From: an uncultured Sulfolobales archaeon
GTDB lineage: Archaea > Thermoproteota > Thermoprotei_A > Sulfolobales > Desulfurococcaceae
DNA: 8,430 bases
Direction: 5' to 3'
NCBI GenBank assembly: GCA_938003605.1
Contig: CALKYD010000139.1
Coordinates: forward strand, 1-8,430
Shown: positions 1-6,142 of the stretch, one piece after another
Layout of the letters: each line of letters starts with the position of its first letter
Position numbering within the stretch: position 1 is the stretch's first letter
Notes under the pieces: generated by a model
The model's database searches: none
Told to the model about the DNA's origin: nothing
The model's input: the letters and a program-made list of their open reading frames with translations, nothing else
Position numbers and translations under genes: made by a program

Positions 1-974
1 TAGGCGTTTTTCTGGAGAATCATCATTAGTGATCCAACGATGCCTGACGCCACTCCAAGCACTAATAGCATTAAGAGTATTGAATCTCTATAGCCGTTTA
101 ACGCTAATACACTCCCAGCTCCAAACAACGTGTACATGAACCTGGCTACTACGTAAACGCCAGTTATCTCTACAGCACCTGAAAAAGCTGCAATTACTGG
201 AACTGGGGCAACAGAGTATACGTCAGGCACCCAGAAGTGGTTGGGGAATAAAGCTGACTTGAAGGTAAACACCCATAGAGTGAAGGCTATAGCAGCCAGG
301 GACGCCGACGTTACGTCTCCAAACAACCACCCGCTAAGCCTATTACTATAGGCTAGAGTCGACTTGCCCAGTAGGTCGGCCATGTTGAGCGTTCCATAAG
401 CGCTGTACAAAATTATTGTAGCTATGAAATAGAGCGTAGTTATTACAGCCCCAATGAATGCGTACTTAAATGCCGCTTCAACGGCTGTAGGCCTCTTGGA
501 GAAGAATGCTGCAAGCCCGTAGGCTGATATCGATAGCACTTCAAGCATTACAAACAAGTTAAATACGTCGCCTGTATATATGCAGCCAAGAATGCCTGTC
601 TCCAGCCCCAGTAATAAAGTGTAGTACCAAGTCACATCATCTACAAACTTCGAGTACCACGTGCTAAATAGAAATACAATGAACATAATTAGTGATGCGT
701 AGAGGCCTAGGAAGCCGTTGAGCGCGTCCACTTCATAGACTATTCCTACTGGAGGAGGCCATCCCCCGAACTTATATACTATGGGCTTATAGCCTCCCTC
801 AACTAAGTTCACGAAAGTCCATGAAGACATAGCTAGAGCTACGGCTGATATAGCTAAGGCATAAATATTGTAGAACTTCTTGCCCTTTATGAATAAGCTT
901 AACAGTGGAATGCTGAAAGATGCTGTTGCAAGCAAGGGAGTTATTGCTCCAACAATGCTTGAAGCAGAGCCCAT
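1..974 (-). CDS. mbhH: MrpD/NuoN-type antiporter-like membrane subunit (second copy), 3' end cut by window edge
   Basis: Reading from ATG at 974 gives 324 codons open to the window edge, so the C-terminal third (usual family length about 500 residues) is missing. The protein is a chain of hydrophobic helices of the proton-pumping NuoL/M/N, MrpD and MbhH family. It has the motif VFNLFVMLEVLSIS with the TM5 glutamate at residue 145, and FTFKSALFPNHFW with the TM7 lysine at 239. These residues form the ion-transfer path in the family. The loop after TM7 reads DVYSVAPVPV where the paralogue at 6143-7696 has DAHPEAPTPV. The start follows the MnhE stop (984-986) by 9 nt and has a GAGGG site 6 nt upstream, so the longer reading that begins at 987 in another frame is rejected. 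It is the last visible gene of the operon and should translocate H+ or Na+ in the membrane arm. Confidence 0.93.
   Translation of the reverse strand, partial: MGSASSIVGAITPLLATASFSIPLLSLFIKGKKFYNIYALAISAVALAMSSWTFVNLVEGGYKPIVYKFGGWPPPVGIVYEVDALNGFLGLYASLIMFIVFLFSTWYSKFVDDVTWYYTLLLGLETGILGCIYTGDVFNLFVMLEVLSISAYGLAAFFSKRPTAVEAAFKYAFIGAVITTLYFIATIILYSAYGTLNMADLLGKSTLAYSNRLSGWLFGDVTSASLAAIAFTLWVFTFKSALFPNHFWVPDVYSVAPVPVIAAFSGAVEITGVYVVARFMYTLFGAGSVLALNGYRDSILLMLLVLGVASGIVGSLMMILQKNA
524..572. repeat. 49-nt perfect repeat, copy A (within mbhH)
   Basis: This stretch is identical, base for base, to 7249-7297. It codes for the helix from Gly134-Asp to Ser150 of the truncated MrpD-type subunit, including the TM5 glutamate. 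Identity covers third codon positions, unlike most of the two genes, which differ at many silent sites. Confidence 0.9.
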
Positions 975-979
975 GCCGA

Positions 980-985
980 TCCCTC
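980..985 (-). promoter_or_regulatory. Ribosome binding site deciding the mbhH start
   Basis: GAGGGA lies about 6 nt upstream of ATG at 974 and overlaps the mnhE stop codon. It resembles the archaeal GGAGGTGATC consensus and fixes the start of the truncated MrpD-type subunit. Confidence 0.6.
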
Positions 986-1490
986 AATCAAAGATCTTTC
1001 TTGCATACTTTTCAAAAGTCTCAGATATGTGTTTTCTAGCGCCAGCGGGAGTTAAGTCCTTGATGTAAATCCAGTGGACGTAGAAGATCCTTTTACTGGG
1101 ATCTAAATCCACTACTACCGTACCAGGAGTGTTAGTTATTGAGTTTGCGATAGCCGTCATAGCGTAATCAGTTTCAACACTATACGGTACGCGGACTATT
1201 CCAGGGTTAACGGGCATCTTTGGATGAAGTATCCTACGCATGACGTCTAAGTGAGCCTTTACTTCAGCTACAAAGAAGTAGTAAATGCTGTACGCAATCA
1301 GCCACGCAAGCCTCCAGACTTGAAGCAGTTTACTAGGCTTGCCTACAACGAGATTTGCTACTAGTAATCCAACTACTGATGCTACAATAATGCCGCTAAC
1401 TAAATCATATGTGGAAACAGATCCGCTGAACACTATGTAAACTATGAAGCTAAGTACTATTGGTCCAAATGCCTTGGCAAGCCTCTTCAC
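984..1490 (-). CDS. mbhA: MnhE/MbhA-type subunit of the Mrp module
   Basis: 168 residues from GTG at 1490, the usual length for MnhE/MrpE. The N-terminal half has two to three hydrophobic helices (about residues 8-25, 28-50 and 57-78). The C-terminal half is the cytoplasmic domain with the family signature PVNPGIVRVP (93-102), then TDYAMTAIANSITNTPGT (107-124) and VDLD, and YVHWI near 137-141. In Mrp antiporters and Mbh hydrogenases this subunit is needed for assembly of the sodium-translocating part. The gene starts 5 nt after the mnhC stop, with a near-perfect GGGGTGATC site, and is followed 9 nt later by the second MrpD-type gene. In Pyrococcus mbh the equivalent mbhA is the first gene of the cluster; here it is next to last among those visible. 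Confidence 0.94.
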   Translation of the reverse strand: MKRLAKAFGPIVLSFIVYIVFSGSVSTYDLVSGIIVASVVGLLVANLVVGKPSKLLQVWRLAWLIAYSIYYFFVAEVKAHLDVMRRILHPKMPVNPGIVRVPYSVETDYAMTAIANSITNTPGTVVVDLDPSKRIFYVHWIYIKDLTPAGARKHISETFEKYARKIFD

Positions 1491-1493
1491 TTA

Positions 1494-1502
1494 GATCACC
1501 CC
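1494..1502 (-). promoter_or_regulatory. Ribosome binding site of mnhE/mbhA
   Basis: GGGGTGATC sits 3 nt before GTG at 1490 and spans the mnhC stop codon. It matches the core complementary to the archaeal 16S rRNA 3' end (GGTGATC), so re-initiation after mnhC is likely. Confidence 0.65.
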
Positions 1503-1900
1503 TTCAATTTAGCTATACGCCTTACATCGGTCGTTCCATAGAACCTATATATTTGCAGAGTTAGAAAGACTAGGAAAAGCGTTACAGCAAGCCCTATGAC
1601 TATGGCCGTTAGCACTAGTGCCTGCGGCAATGGATCTACGGCTGTTTTAGCAAACCTCTCTATGTCTTCTAACGTGGGATTAGGGTTTAGCAGTACTGGT
1701 GGAGCTATTTCACCAGGGCTCCGCCACCTCATGTAGCCTATCATAATTGCCGTAATGTTGGCTGAATCACTGAATATTGTTAATGCAATGATCTTCTTTA
1801 TTAGGCTCGGCCTATATAGGACTCCGTAAAGCGATGCACCTAAGTTCACTACTATTGAAAGTACGCATATTGTGAATAGGAATGTAAAGACGTCAATCAA
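1496..1900 (-). CDS. mbhG: MnhC/MbhG subunit (NuoK-like)
   Basis: 134 residues from TTG at 1900. Three hydrophobic helices are visible (about residues 4-27, 36-56 and 93-117). The diagnostic sequence is DPLPQALVLTAIVIG (89-103), which opens the third helix in MnhC/MrpC and MbhG. Family members resemble NuoK of complex I and form part of the sodium/proton path in the membrane arm. The start overlaps the stop of the preceding gene as TTGA (1897-1900), a sign of translational coupling; no upstream alternative is better placed. The second helix reads FSDSANITAIMIGY, where relatives usually carry an asparagine-rich LSNAVNL-like stretch, so the helix is slightly divergent. Length is at the upper end for MnhC, because the loop at about residues 57-88 is long. 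Confidence 0.94.
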   Translation of the reverse strand: MIDVFTFLFTICVLSIVVNLGASLYGVLYRPSLIKKIIALTIFSDSANITAIMIGYMRWRSPGEIAPPVLLNPNPTLEDIERFAKTAVDPLPQALVLTAIVIGLAVTLFLVFLTLQIYRFYGTTDVRRIAKLKG

Positions 1901-2712
1901 TGCTCTCCAACCTCCTCCCTTAACTGTTTTAGTACTTCTCCTTCGGGTATTCCTAAAAGCAGGAATATTACTGTGAATCCAGCTGCAACTGCAAACATTT
2001 CAAAGAAGTTAAAGAACCATAGAGTGCCGCTTATCAAGCTATCGCCTATGTAGGCAGGCAGCCCTATTGGCGTGTCAGGCTTAGGCTGGTTTTGAAATAC
2101 ATATGCTGGACTGCCGGCCACTAGGCCTACTATAAGTGCTGAGAAAGCAGTCACTCCAATTCCCAGCAACCCTATGCTCCTTAATGCGAGCAGCACGTTC
2201 TTCCCTAACCCCAGGTTCTCGAGGAAGTACTTGGAGAACACTATAAGTATGAGTAGTGTAGCGACAGCAGCTGTTGCTCCACCCTGAAATCCACCTCCTG
2301 GAGTTAAGTGCCCGTGGAGAGCTATTGAAGCAGCTATAGTTATTATCATCCCAGTAGTTATCTTAGTCACTGTCTTCACTATCGGTGAAAGGCCTAGGGA
2401 AACTACTTCAGCCCTCTTCCCCGACTCTACGCCTCTATAGAGCGAGAGAGCACCTATTATCGCTAAGTAGAACACTAGTGTTTCAAACAGCGTGTCCAGT
2501 CCTCGAAAGTCCCAGACTATTGATGTCACTGCTTCAGGAGACTTTACAGTAAAGGTAGTGTTAAATGGGTTATATGCATAGACTAGGAATTGCCTAGCTA
2601 ACTCCCTTACACCTGATGGAGGCACTTCATAGCCTAAGCCTCCGCTGGCTATTACTAAGGCGAAGAGCGTTATAAACAACACTATCACTAATAACCCGAG
2701 CAGCCTCCTCAA
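1897..2712 (-). CDS. mbhF: Fused MbhE-MbhF (MnhB-domain) subunit
   Basis: 271 residues from TTG at 2712, directly after the stop of the MbhD-like gene, with a GGAGGAGGAG stretch upstream. The protein has two parts. Residues 1-95 carry an N-terminal membrane anchor, an outside loop and the MbhE-like signature VWDFRGLDTLFETLVFYLA (67-85), which includes Glu77. From about residue 108 comes the MnhB/MrpB domain: SPIVKTVTKI, then IALHGHLTPGGGFQGG (130-145) and four hydrophobic helices up to about 255. In Pyrococcus furiosus Mbh these are separate genes, mbhE and mbhF; a joined form is recalled for Mbx-type clusters and some MrpA C-termini joined to MrpB. The role is part of the sodium-translocating membrane module. 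The C-terminus is charged and probably cytoplasmic. Confidence 0.93.
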   Translation of the reverse strand: MRRLLGLLVIVLFITLFALVIASGGLGYEVPPSGVRELARQFLVYAYNPFNTTFTVKSPEAVTSIVWDFRGLDTLFETLVFYLAIIGALSLYRGVESGKRAEVVSLGLSPIVKTVTKITTGMIITIAASIALHGHLTPGGGFQGGATAAVATLLILIVFSKYFLENLGLGKNVLLALRSIGLLGIGVTAFSALIVGLVAGSPAYVFQNQPKPDTPIGLPAYIGDSLISGTLWFFNFFEMFAVAAGFTVIFLLLGIPEGEVLKQLREEVGEH

Positions 2713-2976
2713 CTAGCTCTCCTCCTCCCTCTCAGTCTTCTTTATCAACATTAGTGTTATGGCTGGATACAAGCCTACTGAAACAGGTACGTAGACTAAA
2801 ACTATGTCTGGAGCCATCAGTAAGTAGTAAATGAGTGCGTAGAGGGTACTCTGTATAGCTGAGTACAGCAATGCCTTTACTAAGTTCCTCTCAGTTATGG
2901 CTAGGTAAGTAGCTATAGTTGAGGAGAGAGCGAATAAGGCCATTACGCCGAGAACTATTAACGATGCTTCAACCAC
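2713..2976 (-). CDS. mbhD: MbhD-like subunit (MrpA C-terminal domain, DUF4040-like)
   Basis: 87 residues from GTG at 2976, overlapping the end of mnhG by 8 nt. Three hydrophobic helices fill the protein (about 4-27, 34-54 and 58-77), followed by a short charged tail KKTEREEES. The stretch NLVKALLYSAIQSTLYALIY and the following LLMAPDIVL match the MbhD/MrpA C-terminal pattern, in which a P-D-V-A-L-T-E-A motif opens the third helix. Here the Asp is kept (57), but the Thr-Glu position reads Val61-Tyr62 and is followed by a proline. The assignment rests on this pattern, on size and on position between mnhG and the E-F fusion, the order seen in mbh operons. Whether ion transfer is kept without the glutamate is unknown. 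Confidence 0.85.
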   Translation of the reverse strand: MVEASLIVLGVMALFALSSTIATYLAITERNLVKALLYSAIQSTLYALIYYLLMAPDIVLVYVPVSVGLYPAITLMLIKKTEREEES

Positions 2977-3343
2977 TTCTACTCACCTCATCTTCCTCCA
3001 GGTAATCCACAACTTTAGGTTCAACTACGGCTGCACGAGACCTATGCGCTGCTCTAGCCAGTGCGTGTGAGCCGGCTGGAGCCAGCATTAAAACCATGAT
3101 TGCTGTCACTATAGCTCCCCCAGCCATAAACCACCTGTAGGCTCCTAAGTAAGTGCTTCCAACAGCAAGTAGTGCAGCACCTATTAGTGGAACAAAGGCC
3201 CCCCCAATGGTTCCTACAGTAGCTGCGTGAAGCCTTAAGTAGAAGCCCGGAAACCTCAGCAAACCTATTGCTGCAACTAAGTCGCAGAACGCTCCTATAG
3301 CTATAAGAGCTTGACCCAGGTATACAGCGATCTCCTCAGCCAT
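2969..3343 (-). CDS. mbhC: MnhG/MbhC subunit of the Mrp module
   Basis: 124 residues from ATG at 3343. A longer reading from TTG at 3376 adds 11 polar residues (KQRRWGSDEG and so on) and would overlap the previous gene by 26 nt. The ATG is preferred because GGAGTGAT lies 6 nt upstream and because MnhG proteins begin just before the first helix. Visible motifs are LLRFPGFYLRLHAATVG (28-44), the MnhG signature (family form GLLRxPDxYxRLHAAT), and helices at about 5-28, 44-64 and 70-90. The usual Asp of the signature is Gly33 here. The C-terminal 30 residues are charged and probably cytoplasmic. In Mrp and Mbh complexes the subunit packs beside MnhF and MnhB in the antiporter module. Confidence 0.93.
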   Translation of the reverse strand: MAEEIAVYLGQALIAIGAFCDLVAAIGLLRFPGFYLRLHAATVGTIGGAFVPLIGAALLAVGSTYLGAYRWFMAGGAIVTAIMVLMLAPAGSHALARAAHRSRAAVVEPKVVDYLEEDEVSRSG

Positions 3344-3349
3344 ACCCTC

Positions 3350-3357
3350 ATCACTCC
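3350..3357 (-). promoter_or_regulatory. Ribosome binding site deciding the mnhG start
   Basis: GGAGTGAT lies 6 nt before ATG at 3343 and overlaps the mnhF stop. It argues for the ATG and against the upstream TTG at 3376 as the start of mnhG. Confidence 0.6.
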
Positions 3358-3629
3358 CCCATCTCCTTTGCTTCAAGGTATTTAGCTACATAAATGTCTA
3401 GGGAGTAGATCCATAAGGCTAAAACAATGGCTGTAGCTATAAGTACTGGGGATTCAAAGAATATCGCTAAGATCACTAGGAATGCCGCTAGATCGAAAGT
3501 CATGGCATCTATGGCTAGCACAGTATCAGGCACTGTAGGCCCTTTTAGCGCTCTAACCATGTAGAGAGCGAAGGAAGTTATGTATATTGGCAGCACTGCA
3601 ACTATGAACATCGATATCAGCTCCTTCAC
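3351..3629 (-). CDS. mbhB: MnhF/MbhB subunit of the Mrp module
   Basis: 92 residues from GTG at 3629, overlapping the ferredoxin gene stop as GTGA (3626-3629). Three helices are visible at about residues 5-27, 37-58 and 59-82. The MnhF signature is the segment after the first helix, VRALKGPTVPDTVLAIDAMT (25-44), where family members read R-x-GP-x-x-x-DR-V-x-A-x-D. Asp35 and Asp41 are conserved acidic residues in that segment. The family works in the antiporter part of Mrp and Mbh complexes. It is the first gene of the Mrp block and follows the hydrogenase genes without a gap, so both modules should be made from one message. Confidence 0.94.
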   Translation of the reverse strand: MKELISMFIVAVLPIYITSFALYMVRALKGPTVPDTVLAIDAMTFDLAAFLVILAIFFESPVLIATAIVLALWIYSLDIYVAKYLEAKEMGE

Positions 3630-4021
3630 TGCACACCTCCTCCAACGCTCTGGAGACTATAGTCTCTCGAATATAACCTTGCTGGCCCCACCAGCTTATA
3701 GTCATTAGTGGTTACATAGGCATCGAATGGGCAAACAGTTACACACCTATAGCAGTAGACACACTTACCGTAACTTATGACTGGGTATATTCTCCTAGGA
3801 TTCTTAGGTACAGAGACTCCCTCTGGAAGCTTCTCCATAGTGATGGCGTCAGCAGGGCATTCAATAGCGCATAAGCTACAGCCAGTGCACTTATTTAAGT
3901 CAGCGAAGTGCCTGCCCCGAAACCTCTCTTCAATAGGAGTCTCTTCATACGGGTACTGTATTGTAACGGGCCTTCCAATAAACCACTTGAGGACCTCCTT
4001 GAGTAGGGATGGCCTGCCCAC
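3626..4021 (-). CDS. mbhN: MbhN/NuoI-like ferredoxin subunit with two [4Fe-4S] clusters
   Basis: 131 residues from GTG at 4021, starting immediately after the mbhL stop. Two ferredoxin motifs are complete: C45-C48-C51-C55 followed by Pro, and C87-C90-C93-C97 followed by Pro. These bind two [4Fe-4S] clusters that carry electrons from external ferredoxin to the cluster of the small subunit MbhJ, as with NuoI in complex I. A 30-residue insert between the motifs (LPEGVSVPKNPRRIYP region) is typical of MbhN/EchF/NuoI. The N-terminal 40 residues are basic and amphipathic and probably lie on the membrane. Upstream, an AGGGGG stretch within the mbhL end can serve as ribosome binding site. It lies directly after mbhL, where Pyrococcus mbh has mbhM (NuoH-like) in between. 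Confidence 0.96.
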   Translation of the reverse strand: MGRPSLLKEVLKWFIGRPVTIQYPYEETPIEERFRGRHFADLNKCTGCSLCAIECPADAITMEKLPEGVSVPKNPRRIYPVISYGKCVYCYRCVTVCPFDAYVTTNDYKLVGPARLYSRDYSLQSVGGGVQ

Positions 4022-5212
4022 CTACTTCAACCCCCTACTTAAGTCCTTAAACTTCACGTACCTCCTCTCGCTGCGCCTTAAGTCAGTAACTATGGCTCTC
4101 TCCATGCACGATATACATGGATCATAGCTAGTCAATATAGCGGGGACATCAGCTATAGTGTAGCCTATGTATGAGAAGCCTGTGTTAATGATGTTGTTAA
4201 ACGATGGAGTCCTTATCTTAACTCTATACGGGTTCTGCCTTCCATCACTCATCACGTAGTAAGTGAGCTCCCCTCTAGGTGCTTCAACTCTAGTAAATGC
4301 TTCTCCAACTGGGAACCTCCTGGGGAGCTTAGTTTCATCAGGTACCGCCTGGCCATCTCTCGGGAGGTTTTCCAGCACGTACTTACACATATTTATTGAC
4401 TCTACAGCCTCATGCCATCTAACCATCATTCTACTCCAGGAATCCATATCGCTTCTAACAATAATGTTGAATGGCACTTCGCCATATGCATCATAGCCCT
4501 CCCTTCTAGCATCAATGCTTACTCCAGAACCCCTGGCTGTAGGACCCACTAATCCATGTAGAGTGACGTCTCTAGGCTTTATGACCCCCACTCCCCTCAG
4601 CCTCTTAACTATAGTCTCGTCTTCTTCAAATACCCTGATGTACTTCCGTACTTCAGGCTCTAGCCTAGCTAATATATCCTTAATTCTCTCCCTATCTACT
4701 TCACTTAGATCTCTTCTGACTCCTCCAACCATTAAGTAGTCTCCCAAGACTCTGTTCCCAGTCAGTATTTCCTTAGCCTTCATTACTTTCTCACGATCCC
4801 TCATAATGTACATGAATAAAGTGTCGTAGCCCAGTACTTCAGCCATTATGGCGTTTATAAGCATGTGGCTGTGGATCCTCTCAAGCTCCATGGCTAGCAC
4901 TCTCAAGTACTTCGCCCTCCTCGAAGGCTCTACATCCATAACTTGCTCTACAGCCCTCACATAAACGTTGGCGTGAACTATGTTGCATATGCCGCATACC
5001 CTTGATACAATGAATATGTCTCTATAGAACGAGTTCTTCTCAACTAGTTTCTCAACTCCTCTATGGTTATACCCAGTGTTTACTTCTACTCTAACTACCT
5101 CCTCGCCTTCAGCATACACCTTCAACATCACTGGCTCATGCAGTGCTGGATGCTGAGGGCCTATTGGTACTTCAAGTGATACAGGTATTTCAATGACTTT
5201 ATCTACGGCCAA
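4022..5212 (-). CDS. mbhL: MbhL: [NiFe]-hydrogenase large (catalytic) subunit, group 4, NuoD-like
   Basis: 396 residues from TTG at 5212, two nt after the mbhK stop. This is the catalytic subunit, carrying the [NiFe](CN)2CO site that reduces protons to H2. All four metal-binding cysteines are present. The N-terminal motif RVCGICNIVH holds C73 and C76, with His80; the C-terminal motif DPCISCMER holds C366 and C369, with Arg372. The N-terminus has the family PIGPQHPALHEP segment (16-27), and ERIHSH (111-116) is also typical of the NuoD/49-kDa family. After Arg372 there are 24 further basic residues, which may be a C-terminal peptide removed on maturation, as in many [NiFe] hydrogenases, or may stay uncut as in some group 4 enzymes. 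Complete cysteines distinguish it from NuoD and from MbxL/MbsL. The soluble arm should contain it with MbhJ, MbhK and MbhN. Confidence 0.96.
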   Translation of the reverse strand: MAVDKVIEIPVSLEVPIGPQHPALHEPVMLKVYAEGEEVVRVEVNTGYNHRGVEKLVEKNSFYRDIFIVSRVCGICNIVHANVYVRAVEQVMDVEPSRRAKYLRVLAMELERIHSHMLINAIMAEVLGYDTLFMYIMRDREKVMKAKEILTGNRVLGDYLMVGGVRRDLSEVDRERIKDILARLEPEVRKYIRVFEEDETIVKRLRGVGVIKPRDVTLHGLVGPTARGSGVSIDARREGYDAYGEVPFNIIVRSDMDSWSRMMVRWHEAVESINMCKYVLENLPRDGQAVPDETKLPRRFPVGEAFTRVEAPRGELTYYVMSDGRQNPYRVKIRTPSFNNIINTGFSYIGYTIADVPAILTSYDPCISCMERAIVTDLRRSERRYVKFKDLSRGLK

Positions 5213-5214
5213 CT

Positions 5215-5658
5215 CTATACACCACTATCCTTTTTAAGCGGGAAGACTCCTTTCGACACCACGTCAGTTGGCGCAAAGAACCCCCTCTTTATGAATGGAT
5301 TCCCCTCAAAAACTACTCCAAGAAGGTCGTGTGTCTCGCACTCGCCTGAGAGAGCTCCTGGAAATAAGTCCAGTACAGAGTCTATCCTAGGATCTTCTCT
5401 GGAGAGCCACGTCCTCAATACATATACATTGGTGTCGGGGTGAGTAACTAAGTAGTAATCCAGCCTAACTTGCTTTTTATCGGGGAAATCCGTTCCAACA
5501 ATTGTAGATAAGTATATTCCTGTATCGCCGTGCATCTCCATAATTGCCTTTAAGACTTCCTTCACTATATCCCTGGGCACTTCCATCACTAACCTGTTTG
5601 GCTTCATAAAGTACGTAGTTAAGGAGTACTTCTCAACTAATTCACTTAGAGCCCCCAC
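5215..5658 (-). CDS. mbhK: MbhK-like (NuoC/30-kDa-type) subunit
   Basis: 147 residues from GTG at 5658, overlapping mbhJ by 17 nt. A stop codon lies directly before this GTG in the same frame, so no longer start exists. The NuoC-family pattern is clear: a first part with alternating strands and helices, IYLSTIVGTDFPDKKQVRLDYYL (about 48-70, matching the YLxxIxGxD..x..Y pattern), then LSREDPRIDSVLDLFPGA (85-102) and ECETHDLLGVVFEGNP (106-121), which is the C-terminal hallmark (family form ERExxDMxGxxFxGHP). The subunit is structural, binding MbhL and MbhJ in the soluble arm, and has no metal ligands of its own. It is short for NuoC but normal for MbhK/EchD-like proteins. Only two nt separate it from mbhL. 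Confidence 0.93.
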   Translation of the reverse strand: MGALSELVEKYSLTTYFMKPNRLVMEVPRDIVKEVLKAIMEMHGDTGIYLSTIVGTDFPDKKQVRLDYYLVTHPDTNVYVLRTWLSREDPRIDSVLDLFPGALSGECETHDLLGVVFEGNPFIKRGFFAPTDVVSKGVFPLKKDSGV

Positions 5659-6121
5659 TCACACCACCACTCCTCAGCTTCTGGACAAGCTGTACAACTC
5701 CATCTAGGATTGCCTCAGGTCGAGGAGGGCATCCCGGGACATATATGTCTACTGGAACTACTTTATCAGCTCCAGGCACTACACTGTAGGATTTAGAGAA
5801 CACTCCTCCATCTATGGCGCAAGCACCTACAGCTATGACGTACTTAGGCCTAGGCATTTGCTCATAGAGCCTCTTAAGTCTTTCAGCAGCTTTCTTAGTT
5901 ACAGCACCAGTCACTATTAGTATGTCGGCGTGCCTTATTGAGGGAGACAGCTTTACTCCAAATCTCTCAGGATCGTAGAGCGGGGTGAGTGCAGCTAAAA
6001 CCTCTATGTCGCATCCATTGCACGCACCTGTATTGAAGTGAGCTACCCAAGGCGAGTAACTAATTACTTTAGCTCTACTCATAAGTCTATCCCTGCTGCC
6101 TAGATTAACACGGGAACTCAT
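5642..6121 (-). CDS. mbhJ: MbhJ: hydrogenase small subunit (NuoB-like) with the proximal [4Fe-4S] cluster
   Basis: 159 residues from ATG at 6121. The cluster ligands are all visible: C34 and C37 in NTGACNGCDIE, C101 in AVGACAIDGG, and C131 in YVPGCPPRPEAILDG. They bind the [4Fe-4S] cluster that passes electrons to the [NiFe] site. The protein lacks the signal peptide of uptake-hydrogenase small subunits, as expected for group 4. The start is uncertain. ATG at 6121 has no Shine-Dalgarno site but gives an N-terminal lead before SPWV of about 22 residues, similar to Pyrococcus MbhJ from memory. ATG at 6082 (residue 14) has an AGGGAT stretch about 6 nt upstream and sits about 40 nt below a TATA-like sequence. 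The gene opens the hydrogenase block, 21 nt after the MrpD-type gene, and overlaps mbhK. Confidence 0.95.
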   Translation of the reverse strand: MSSRVNLGSRDRLMSRAKVISYSPWVAHFNTGACNGCDIEVLAALTPLYDPERFGVKLSPSIRHADILIVTGAVTKKAAERLKRLYEQMPRPKYVIAVGACAIDGGVFSKSYSVVPGADKVVPVDIYVPGCPPRPEAILDGVVQLVQKLRSGGVSGGSK

Positions 6122-6128
6122 TTAAATA
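6121..6128 (-). promoter_or_regulatory. Candidate internal TATA box before the hydrogenase block
   Basis: TATTTAAA occupies the short gap between the MrpD-type gene and mbhJ and touches the first ATG of mbhJ. An archaeal TATA box starts transcription about 25 nt downstream, near 6098, which would leave a short leader before the second in-frame ATG at 6082. This would let the catalytic genes be made separately from the upstream membrane subunit. It could equally be an AT-rich spacer. Confidence 0.3.
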
Positions 6129-6142
6129 CATGTGCATAGTTT

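Noticed and set aside
799..987. Minus-strand 62-residue reading
   Set aside because: It overlaps the well-supported MrpD-type gene (1-974) in another frame and has a low-hydrophobicity, Cys/Ser-rich composition without a family pattern.
3344..3376. TTG at 3376 as the mnhG start
   Set aside because: It adds a polar leader not seen in MnhG proteins and gives a 26-nt overlap, while ATG at 3343 has a good ribosome binding site.
3777..4127. Plus-strand 116-residue reading
   Set aside because: It lies opposite mbhN and mbhL, whose cysteine motifs are conserved, so it is a shadow.
4022..5212. Reading the large subunit as NuoD of complex I or as cysteine-poor MbxL/MbsL
   Set aside because: Both CxxC pairs with RVCGIC and DPCISC contexts are complete, which fits a true [NiFe] hydrogenase.
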